Source of the DNA: Bacillota bacterium
GTDB lineage: Bacteria > Bacillota > Clostridia > Acetivibrionales > DSM-1351
Assembly (NCBI GenBank): GCA_023460955.1
Contig: JAEWOH010000030.1
Location: 1-47,765, forward strand
Direction: 5' to 3'
Length of the DNA stretch: 47,765 bases
The notes beneath the pieces were generated by a model. It searched no databases. It was not told the DNA's origin and saw nothing but the letters and a program-made list of their open reading frames with translations. A program made the position numbers and the translations under genes. Shown piece by piece: positions 41,215 to 47,765 of the stretch (position 1 is its first letter; each line of letters opens with the position of its first letter).

Positions 41215-42252
41215 TTGGACAAATATATAGAACAGGATTGCAGGGAGTATATAAACAGGCTTGATTTATCACCTCTTGATGGGAAGACTGTGTTGATTAC
41301 AGGAGCTAACGGCCTTATAGGTACCTATCTTGTATATATGCTGCACTTGTCAAACCTTGAGAGGGGAACCCGGATAAATATTGAAGCCGTTAGCAGAAGC
41401 TCTCCCAATAAAGCTTTAAGTGAGATATTTCAGTCACGCTACACTTTCAGCTCAAGGGATTTAAACGCACCTGCTTCGCTTGATGCGCTTGGTAAAGCTG
41501 ACTATATAATTCATGGGGCCACTTATGCCCAGCCGGGAAAATTCCTGCGCAACTATCTGGATACCATGCACCTTAACACCTCAGTGACTGAAAAGCTGCT
41601 GCAGAAAGCAAAGGCCGACAATGCGGGATTTCTTTTCATGAGCTCCTCCGAAATCTACGGAGAGCCTGATGCAGCAAATATACCGACTCCCGAGAATTTT
41701 CCCGGGCTGTGTTCATCGGTAAACATCCGGGCAATATATTCAGAGGCAAAAAGAATGGGGGAAACCCTGTGCTTTGCCTACAAAAACCTCGAAAATGTGG
41801 ATGCTAAAATTGCCCGGATATCGATGACTTACGGCCCGGGAGTTACTGCTAATGACGAGCGCGTGCTGGCGCAGTTTATAAGGCAGGCCCTGACCAAAAA
41901 AGAGATAGTTATGCTGGACAGCGGCAGTAAGGTGAGAACCTTCTGCTATATAGCGGATTGTGCGTTAATGCTGCTCAACATAATGCTGTACGGCACTGAG
42001 CTGGTCTACAATGTTGGCGGAAAGGAAAGCATCACCATAAGAAGGCTTGCGGAAGAAATTTGTACAATAACAGGCAGCAAGCTTTCAGTGGAGAACTCCG
42101 AAAAGGTGTCGGCTGAAAAGGTCAAAGTGTCTCCGCAGCATGTTGAACTGGATATAGGAAGAATATGTTCGGAGTTCGGACTCGATAGCTTCAAGCCCAT
42201 GAGTGAAGGGCTGAAAAGGACTATTGAGTGGAACAGTACGAACTCTGTTTAA
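41215..42252 (+). CDS. Extended SDR nucleotide-sugar epimerase/dehydratase/reductase
   Basis: A 345-aa extended short-chain dehydrogenase. The NAD(P)-binding motif is TGANGLIG (residues 29-36). The catalytic triad is visible as SSSEIYGE and YSEAKRMGE (Tyr about 175, Lys about 179). GPGVTANDERVL and VYNVGGKESITIRRLAEEI are typical of UDP-glucose 4-epimerase/dTDP-glucose 4,6-dehydratase relatives such as UDP-glucuronate decarboxylase. The start is TTG 41215 with GGAGG 8 bases upstream. It is the last gene of the cluster with E1 alpha, E1 beta, the glycosyltransferase and manC. It could make the keto-sugar that the E1 pair acylates, or reduce its product (inference). The exact substrate is not readable. 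Confidence 0.85.
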   Translation: MDKYIEQDCREYINRLDLSPLDGKTVLITGANGLIGTYLVYMLHLSNLERGTRINIEAVSRSSPNKALSEIFQSRYTFSSRDLNAPASLDALGKADYIIHGATYAQPGKFLRNYLDTMHLNTSVTEKLLQKAKADNAGFLFMSSSEIYGEPDAANIPTPENFPGLCSSVNIRAIYSEAKRMGETLCFAYKNLENVDAKIARISMTYGPGVTANDERVLAQFIRQALTKKEIVMLDSGSKVRTFCYIADCALMLLNIMLYGTELVYNVGGKESITIRRLAEEICTITGSKLSVENSEKVSAEKVKVSPQHVELDIGRICSEFGLDSFKPMSEGLKRTIEWNSTNSV

Positions 42253-42314
42253 AAGTATTGTTAGTGATAGCTGTGAAGCTACTCTATGAAGTTTGATAAG
42301 TAAGCCTCATTAAC

Positions 42315-42619
42315 ATATAGTAAGCGAGTACAACTTTAATTCAATGGGTAGCACGATAAAAGAGTTTTCTGAAATTTGTAGGTGAAAAACAAGTATGTTA
42401 CCGGCAAAATTGTAGGATGCAATTTTGAGCAGCACGCTGAGACCAGGATGGTCGAATCGCTGCGACGGTATGAATACTTGTTATGAGCCTTACTATTTCT
42501 AAGTCAATTTGTGTCAGCAGTAGACATAATTCTCCAGAATTTAATTGTATGACACGCAATTGACTTTGGAAACTCTTTGTGTGAAACCATTGAATTAAAA
42601 TTGTACGGGAGTACTATAT
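42315..42619. repeat. Large nested inverted-repeat element (structured RNA or MITE-like)
   Basis: The whole interval folds on itself. The outer arms are ATATAGTA (42315-42322) with TACTATAT (42612-42619), then GTACAACTTTAATTCAATGG (42328-42347) with CCATTGAATTAAAATTGTAC (42587-42606; 19 of 20 pair), then AAAGAGTTTT (42359-42368) with GAAACTCTTT (42569-42578). Inside, a branched domain at 42388-42482 is closed by AACAAGTAT / ATACTTGTT and TACCG / CGGTA. It holds a hairpin CAAAATTG / CAATTTTG (42405-42427) and GCAGC / GCTGC around GACCA / TGGTC. A second domain at 42501-42566 pairs AAGTCAATT / AATTGACTT and GTGTCA / TGACAC, with an inner AATTC / GAATT hairpin. No protein is encoded. It lies between convergent genes. 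Confidence 0.75.
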
Positions 42620-42630
42620 ATTTAATGAGA

Positions 42631-43521
42631 CTACAAATACGATATCGGATAGTAGAGGTCGCATTCACTATACTGCTTGTTGCACTTTGCATAGTTTATC
42701 CGCTCAAAATGGAATTGCTTTTTGAGGTTGAATTCAACATTGGGCATCCAGGTTGTAAAAACATATTCCCATATTGCCGAGAGGGTTTTTGATGAAATTT
42801 CTTCGGGCCTATGTGGGCCCATATATGTAAATACGCCATATTTGTGGGGTTCAATATTGCACACCCTCATGTCGGGTGGAACAATGCTAGTATTATCAAT
42901 TTGAACAGAGGGCTGATAAAGGGTAAAGCTTTCTTTAGCAGCAGGAAGGGTAGATAGTCCGATATATACATCCTTTTCGTAGGGGTTGAAAACTCTCAGC
43001 CTGTGGTTGTAAAAGAAATCCACACCTAATTTGTTAGCTGTCTGGTTTAACAAATTTTCTTCAATATCCACCTTATACTCGAGTCCCGCAATTGAAAAGG
43101 CGGGAAGCACAGTTATTGAACGAAGAAAGACAAGCCCTTCACCGGCACAGTTCATAAAATCTGCGTTAAATCTATCCAGAATTTCAAGAGGGCAGGGTTT
43201 TCTGCGCCATTTTGCCGGAGTGGTATTGAATTCCTCTTTGAAAACTCTGTTATATGTTCGTTCACTTCCAAAGGAGTACTTCGAGGAAATAAATTCAATA
43301 CTGTTTTTGTCATGCATCAGATCGCTGAGAGATTGTGCGATACGCCTTCTGCGTACATATTCCATCAAACCTGTAGAAGTTGCCCCCTTCCAGATTCTCA
43401 GCAAATGGAATTTAGAAATGTTTACATTTTCCGAAATATTATCAAGCGTTAGCGATTCCAGTAGGTTGCTTTCAATGAAGCTGGTGGTTTCTTTAATTAT
43501 CTCAAGCAAATAATTGTCCAT
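42631..43521 (-). CDS. AraC-family regulator with GyrI-like domain
   Basis: A 296-aa regulator with the same plan as that at 10316. Two helix-turn-helix motifs are in the first 100 residues (LTLDNISENVNISKFHLLRIWK with EYVRRRRIAQSL; IEFISSKYSFGSERTYNRVFKEEF followed by NTTPAKWRR). A GyrI-like effector-binding domain runs from about residue 125 to the end (FSIAGLEYKVD, GVFTYMGPH, IWEYVFTTWMP). The frame extends to 43542, but AAAGGG precedes ATG 43521. It probably senses an amphipathic compound. The divergent genes, a nucleotidyltransferase and a UvrA-like ATPase, are plausible targets. The stop lies only 11 bases from the nested inverted-repeat element. Confidence 0.88.
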   Translation of the reverse strand: MDNYLLEIIKETTSFIESNLLESLTLDNISENVNISKFHLLRIWKGATSTGLMEYVRRRRIAQSLSDLMHDKNSIEFISSKYSFGSERTYNRVFKEEFNTTPAKWRRKPCPLEILDRFNADFMNCAGEGLVFLRSITVLPAFSIAGLEYKVDIEENLLNQTANKLGVDFFYNHRLRVFNPYEKDVYIGLSTLPAAKESFTLYQPSVQIDNTSIVPPDMRVCNIEPHKYGVFTYMGPHRPEEISSKTLSAIWEYVFTTWMPNVEFNLKKQFHFERINYAKCNKQYSECDLYYPISYL

Positions 43522-43648
43522 ACTAATCCCTTTGCTACACATATATAGTTCGCAATTTTTGTCCTGTTTTTACCAAGGTGCTTATGTATAATCATACAAT
43601 AACCTAATTTTAACAACAATCACTTTTTAAAGAAAGGAAGTTAAAAGT

Positions 43649-44569
43649 ATGGATGAAATGAAACAAACTCAATTGAGGGAGAGGTTCAATTCGGCTGTTA
43701 ACAGTTTTGTAGCGAAAATAAAGGATGACCCCAATCTCATTGCAGTTATTGTGAGCGGAAGTCTGGCCTACGATTTGATATGGGAGAAAAGTGATATTGA
43801 TATGACTGTGGTGGTCCGCGATCAAAACCTGAAAAATGACAGCTACTCCATAATTGAGGATGGTATTCTCATTAATGTCGGTATTTCCACAAGAAGCGGG
43901 TTTAGAAGATTTGTTGACAGAAACATCGGAGGCTCTTTCATGCAAGCGTATCTTGCAAAGGGACAGATAGTTTATACAACTGACGAAAGCCTGAAGGAAT
44001 TTTTTGAGGAGTCGAAGGTACTTGGAAGCGATGATATTGCATTGTCAGCATTTTTTATGGGCTGCGAGCTTGTTGGTATATATGAAAAGTGCCAAAAATG
44101 GCTGACAGCCAGAGAAGATCCTCTATATGCCCAATTTTATGTCCTTAAGGCTGCTGAGATAATAGCCCATATGGAACTCTGCCTGGCCGGGATACCTGCT
44201 TCAAGGGAATCAATCCAGAAAGCTGTGGCTGCAAATCCCGAGCTTATGAAGACTTTCTATCAGGACGCAATGTCGCATCATTTCAGCCCTTCAGAGGTTC
44301 AAGCTGCCATAGAGAAGATTGACCGATACCTTGAAAGCAAGCTTGATATACTCAAAAAACCTGTAATTGATTTTATGAACGACAATGAAATTAAAACAAG
44401 CACTCTTATAGCAAAACATTTTCATTCCGATATCCACTTTGTTCATAATATGTTTGATTACCTTGCTGGTAAAGGGATTATTGAAAGGGTATCCCAGACA
44501 ATAAGGATAACTCCGAAAAGCAAGCTGGCGGTGGAGGAACTTGGGTATATACTGATACCCGAGTACTAA
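43649..44569 (+). CDS. Nucleotidyltransferase-domain protein
   Basis: A 306-aa protein of the polymerase-beta nucleotidyltransferase superfamily. The signature is VSGSLAYDLIWEKSDIDMTVVV (about residues 35-56): GS, then DxD, giving two of the metal-binding carboxylates. A third acidic residue is expected in the strand IEDGILINVGI. A helical middle (about 125-230) follows, as in aminoglycoside nucleotidyltransferases and HEPN-like partners. A C-terminal winged-helix-like part (NDNEIKTSTLIAKHF, YLAGKGIIERVSQTIRITPK) is unusual and suggests DNA binding or regulation. It may modify a drug or an RNA/protein target; the substrate is not known. AAAGGAAG precedes ATG 43649. Confidence 0.78.
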   Translation: MDEMKQTQLRERFNSAVNSFVAKIKDDPNLIAVIVSGSLAYDLIWEKSDIDMTVVVRDQNLKNDSYSIIEDGILINVGISTRSGFRRFVDRNIGGSFMQAYLAKGQIVYTTDESLKEFFEESKVLGSDDIALSAFFMGCELVGIYEKCQKWLTAREDPLYAQFYVLKAAEIIAHMELCLAGIPASRESIQKAVAANPELMKTFYQDAMSHHFSPSEVQAAIEKIDRYLESKLDILKKPVIDFMNDNEIKTSTLIAKHFHSDIHFVHNMFDYLAGKGIIERVSQTIRITPKSKLAVEELGYILIPEY

Positions 44570-44647
44570 AGCTCATAAGATGATGAAATACAAGTAGTTT
44601 TGAAATGTAAATAGTTAATGATATGTAATATGAAGGGAGTCTTTGAT

Positions 44648-47518
44648 TTGTCAATTAGAACACATATAGAAATATCGGGAGCCAAACAAAATAACCTTAA
44701 AAATATATCGGTAGAAATACCCAGAGACAAGCTGACCGTGATAACAGGGGTATCAGGTTCTGGTAAATCCTCGCTGGCCTTTGACGTAATATACGGCGAA
44801 GGGCAAAGAAGGTTTCTGGACTCCATTTCCAATTTTGCTAAAAGCAGAATAAGTCAGCTTAAAAAGGCTAAGGTAGACTATGTGAGAGGTTTGTCGCCCG
44901 TTATAGCCATTGAACAGAAAAAGGGCAATAACAACCCCAGATCTACAGTGGGAACAGTAACAGATATAAATGATTACTTGAGGCTTTTGTTTGCAACCGC
45001 CGGAACAGGCAGCTGCCCTGAATGCGGCCACCCCTTAAAGCAGCTGTCCGCTGCCCAGATAGCAGAACATATATCAACACTTCCTGTGGGAACTGTAATC
45101 GAGTTGAGGGCACCGGTTTATAAAATTTACGGTGAGGACTATGATTACACGTTCCATTTGCTAAGGGAAAAGGGGTTTAAAAAACTTCTGGTTGATGGAG
45201 AGCCCTTCTCCCTGGCTGAAAAAAGAGAGCTTGATGAAACCAGGAATTATAAGATAGAACTCATAATTGACCGTTTTACTCTAAAAAATGATTCCTACAT
45301 TCAGCTGACCAAAACCATAGAGGCTGCAATGCTGGCGCTTGATGAAGACATAATGATTAAAGCGGAGGTCATTGGAGGGGTGGGGCAGGAATTCTATACT
45401 GACTTCGGCTGCCCGGAGCATCATTTTACACTATGTGAAATGCAGCCCTTTCACTTTTCGTTTAATACCCCTGCCAGCGGTTGTCACACTTGCTTGGGAG
45501 TCGGAATGTCCTACGTGGTGGAACCCCGATTTCTAATAGTTGCCCCTGAAAAAAGCATCAACAAGGGAGCCTTGAGAAGCACAGTTTACAGTCCCAGCAG
45601 CAAGGACAGCTACAGATCGGTTGTAATGTACAGTCTTTCTGAAAAATACAATTTTAGTCTGGATACACCCTTTAAGGACCTGCCTAAGGAGATACACGAG
45701 CTGTTATTTTACGGCTCAAAGGGAGAGCCGGTCGAAATGCTTCAGCCGCCTTTCTCCCAGAAGAAAAACTGGATAACCGGAAGGGCAAGACCCTTTGCCG
45801 GTTTTGTGCATGAGTTGGAAAGCTGGTATAAGCACTATATCAGAAAGACTTCAACCACTGAAGCCTTTGAACCTACTTTTATCAAGGAATGTATGATTGA
45901 AAGGGTATGCCCGGAGTGTAATGGAGCAAGGCTTAAAAAGCAGAGGCTACAGGTTACGGTGGGAGGAAAGAACATTGATGAGATGAGCAGGATGCAGCTG
46001 CCTGAGCTGTCAGACTTTCTGAAAACCTTAAGCTTTGACGAGGATATACACGAAGTAGCTGATACTATTATCCGTGAGATCAGCTCGAGGCTGGAACTCT
46101 TAATTGATATAGGTCTGCACTACATTAACCTGTCAAGAAGAAGCGACAGTATTTCAGGCGGAGAAATGCAGAGAATCAAAATGTCCACACAAATTAGCAG
46201 TGAACTTATGGGAATGCTTTATGTAATGGATGAGCCCAGTATCGGGCTGCACCCCAGAGATTCCCAGCGAGTTATTGATACGATGAAAAAACTCCGGGAT
46301 ATCGGTAATACGGTAATTGTGGTGGAGCATGATGTCGATACCATAAGGAACGCCGATCATATCATTGAGATAGGGCCCGGTCCGGGTGTCCATGGAGGTA
46401 ATATTGTTGCCTCTGGCACCATTGAGGATATAATGAACGAGCCGGAGTCCATAACAGGGCGCTACTTATCAGGTGCCGCTTCCATACCCGTACCTCGGGA
46501 AAGAAGAAACCTGGGGGACCTTTTCCTTTCAATTCAGGGAGCAAGGGAGAATAACCTGAAAAATGTGGACATAGATATTCCCCTGGGAGTATTTATCTGC
46601 GTAACAGGTGTATCCGGCTCGGGTAAAAGCTCATTGATAAACGAGATACTTTATAAACAGCTGAAGGTTAATAAAACTGGTGCAAGAATCGTTTCCGGTG
46701 AACATGACTTTCTTTTCGGAGCGGAACTGCTTAATAATGTTATTAATATAGATCAGACACCTATTGGTAAAAACAGCAAGTCAAATCCCGCAACCTATAT
46801 AGGCATATATGACAAAATAAGAGAGCTATTCGCCAGTCAGCCGGAGGCTGTAAAGCGTGGGTACAAGGAAATAGACTTTAGTTTGACCCACGCTAACGGA
46901 ACAAGGTGTGAGCACTGTGCCGGAGATGGAATAATTGTTACCAACCTTCAGTTCATGGCGGATATAGAAACAATTTGTCCTGTGTGCAAAGGAAGGCGTT
47001 TCTCTGATGAGGGTCTTGAAATCAAATATAAGAACAAAACCATTGCTGATGTTCTGGAGATGACTGCTGAAGAAGCCCTTGACTTCTTTAAGGAGGACAA
47101 ATACCTGAAGCATAAGCTGAAAATTATTAACGAGCTGGGCTTGGGCTATATGACCCTCGGCCAGAGCTCAACAACTCTTTCGGGCGGTGAGGCTCAGAGA
47201 GTAAAGCTTGCTTACGAGCTGTCTAAAATCAAGAGAGGAGCCCATAATCTTTACATTCTGGATGAGCCTACAACGGGGCTTCACCTATCTGACATCCAGA
47301 AGCTCATAGACTGTCTGGTGAGACTTGTAGACAACGGCCATAGCGTGCTGGTTATCGAACACCATCTGGATGTAATCAAGTCAGCGGACTACATTATAGA
47401 TATGGGTCCCGAAGGCGGCAGCGGTGGTGGTATGGTTGTTGCTGAGGGAACGCCTGAACAGGTAGCAAAAGTAAAGGGCTCTTATACAGGCAAGTTCCTG
47501 AAAGAGGTTTTAGGGTAA
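44648..47518 (+). CDS. UvrA-like ABC ATPase (excinuclease subunit A paralogue)
   Basis: A 956-aa protein with the UvrA layout. The first Walker A is GVSGSGKSSLAFD (about 34-46), then EGQRRFLDSISNFAK and a first zinc site CPECGHPL. A signature and second zinc region follow (CPECNGARLKKQRL), then SGGEMQRIKM (about 503) with MDEPSIGLHPRD as Walker B. The second half has Walker A GVSGSGKSSLINE (about 653), zinc knuckle CEHCAGDG with CPVCKGRR, signature LSGGEAQRVKL (about 843), and LDEPTTGLHLSD. Segments differ from canonical UvrA, so this is probably a second copy of the UvrA2/drug-resistance type (as DrrC in Streptomyces). The TTG start at 44648 follows GGGAG by 8 bases. No uvrB or uvrC is next to it. 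Confidence 0.88.
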   Translation: MSIRTHIEISGAKQNNLKNISVEIPRDKLTVITGVSGSGKSSLAFDVIYGEGQRRFLDSISNFAKSRISQLKKAKVDYVRGLSPVIAIEQKKGNNNPRSTVGTVTDINDYLRLLFATAGTGSCPECGHPLKQLSAAQIAEHISTLPVGTVIELRAPVYKIYGEDYDYTFHLLREKGFKKLLVDGEPFSLAEKRELDETRNYKIELIIDRFTLKNDSYIQLTKTIEAAMLALDEDIMIKAEVIGGVGQEFYTDFGCPEHHFTLCEMQPFHFSFNTPASGCHTCLGVGMSYVVEPRFLIVAPEKSINKGALRSTVYSPSSKDSYRSVVMYSLSEKYNFSLDTPFKDLPKEIHELLFYGSKGEPVEMLQPPFSQKKNWITGRARPFAGFVHELESWYKHYIRKTSTTEAFEPTFIKECMIERVCPECNGARLKKQRLQVTVGGKNIDEMSRMQLPELSDFLKTLSFDEDIHEVADTIIREISSRLELLIDIGLHYINLSRRSDSISGGEMQRIKMSTQISSELMGMLYVMDEPSIGLHPRDSQRVIDTMKKLRDIGNTVIVVEHDVDTIRNADHIIEIGPGPGVHGGNIVASGTIEDIMNEPESITGRYLSGAASIPVPRERRNLGDLFLSIQGARENNLKNVDIDIPLGVFICVTGVSGSGKSSLINEILYKQLKVNKTGARIVSGEHDFLFGAELLNNVINIDQTPIGKNSKSNPATYIGIYDKIRELFASQPEAVKRGYKEIDFSLTHANGTRCEHCAGDGIIVTNLQFMADIETICPVCKGRRFSDEGLEIKYKNKTIADVLEMTAEEALDFFKEDKYLKHKLKIINELGLGYMTLGQSSTTLSGGEAQRVKLAYELSKIKRGAHNLYILDEPTTGLHLSDIQKLIDCLVRLVDNGHSVLVIEHHLDVIKSADYIIDMGPEGGSGGGMVVAEGTPEQVAKVKGSYTGKFLKEVLG

Positions 47519-47638
47519 AAAATATCAGTATTTTGGTTTACCCTCTCGTATAATATACTAAAATAGTTTAGATAGTGTTAACTAATCTATGAAAAACTGA
47601 AGTAAAAAGTATTGAACTTTGAAAAGTGAAAAATATAC

Positions 47639-47764
47639 CTAGAAATTGTATTTCGAGTGGTAATTTCCGCATTTATTCCACGTTCCTCTTGCCATTGAGC
47701 CTCTTACGACATGTTTAAAGGCATCACTGGCAGCACCCATTCTGAACAAGTAGAAGGGCGCTGT
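47639..47764 (-). CDS. C-terminal end of an unrecognised protein (partial)
   Basis: The minus strand is open from the right edge of the window to TAG at 47639-47641 and reads 41 residues: APFYLFRMGAASDAFKHVV, then RGSMARGTWNKCGNYHSKYNF before the stop. The composition, with Gly, Trp, Tyr and Arg but few A+T-driven repeats, looks like real coding sequence. I do not recognise the family. The gene continues beyond the window, and its start and length are unknown. Confidence 0.55.
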   Translation of the reverse strand, partial: TAPFYLFRMGAASDAFKHVVRGSMARGTWNKCGNYHSKYNF

Positions 47765-47765
47765 A

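Noticed and set aside
42504..42792. Short frames on both strands inside and beside the nested inverted-repeat element
   Set aside because: They are cut by the repeat arms or overlap the AraC-type gene antisense, and none has a ribosome binding site.

Overview
The window reads as a chromosomal segment of a low-G+C, endospore-forming Firmicute of the class Clostridia. The evidence is an alpha/beta-type small acid-soluble spore protein gene, a T-box leader in front of leuS, an Agr-type peptide signalling locus, a superoxide reductase (desulfoferrodoxin) typical of anaerobes, strong GGAGG ribosome binding sites and frequent GTG/TTG starts. The overall feel is that of the cellulolytic Ruminiclostridium/Clostridium group, but that placement is an inference and not a match I could run.

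Layout. 1-120: 3' end of a 5S rRNA gene and its terminator. 0.45-3.9 kb: nadA-nadB-nadC, the de novo NAD pathway. 3.9-4.4 kb: an intergenic region rich in DnaA-box-like 9-mers, then a SASP gene and a diacylglycerol-kinase-like lipid kinase. 5.7-9.6 kb: a small unknown gene, deoC, desulfoferrodoxin, sfsA-yjbQ, a second and denser DnaA-box cluster, and an unknown helical protein. 9.8-12.8 kb: a STAS-like small protein, an AraC/GyrI-type regulator, and a MarR regulator paired with a membrane-anchored metallo-beta-lactamase-fold hydrolase. 12.9-16.05 kb: an A+T-rich accessory stretch (HNH-like protein, P-loop ATPase fused to an S1-like domain, a gene remnant) lying immediately 3' of a tRNA-Arg(CCT). 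16.3-18.6 kb: a YdjG-like zinc-ribbon membrane protein and a YdjI-like SPFH protein. 18.9-22.0 kb: oligoendopeptidase F and an M29 aminopeptidase. 22.1-25.4 kb: SWIM-SNF2 helicase. 25.5-27.7 kb: an agrB - short peptide - histidine kinase quorum-sensing locus with no response regulator. 27.8-30.6 kb: a divergent PRPP synthetase, a LysR regulator and a HAD hydrolase. 30.8-33.6 kb: leuS with its T-box. 33.7-36.9 kb: a small DMT/SMR-like transporter, a DUF89 phosphatase and a LuxR-type two-component pair. 37.0-42.25 kb: a five-gene glycan cluster. 42.3-42.6 kb: a large nested inverted-repeat element. 42.6-47.5 kb: AraC/GyrI regulator, nucleotidyltransferase, UvrA-like ABC ATPase. 47.6 kb to the edge: the C-terminus of an unrecognised gene.

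How the parts work together. Most genes are housekeeping or small self-contained units. The most unusual unit is the plus-strand cluster manC - fucosyltransferase-like glycosyltransferase - E1alpha - E1beta - extended SDR. It places a complete thiamine-pyrophosphate E1 pair, with no E2 or E3, inside a nucleotide-sugar operon. By analogy with the E1-like pair AviB1/AviB2 of avilamycin biosynthesis, I propose that this cluster makes a GDP-mannose-derived sugar bearing a two-carbon branch and transfers it to a cell-surface glycan. Other notable items are the two DnaA-box clusters about 5 kb apart, an Agr pro-peptide with no Cys or Ser in its signal region, a roughly 305-nt nested structured element between convergent genes, and an ATPase-S1 fusion in a tRNA-adjacent island that could be a defence gene.

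Several starts were moved downstream of the longest reading frame because a strong ribosome binding site lies inside the longer frame; each case is stated in its entry. All identifications are by reading motifs, with no database search.
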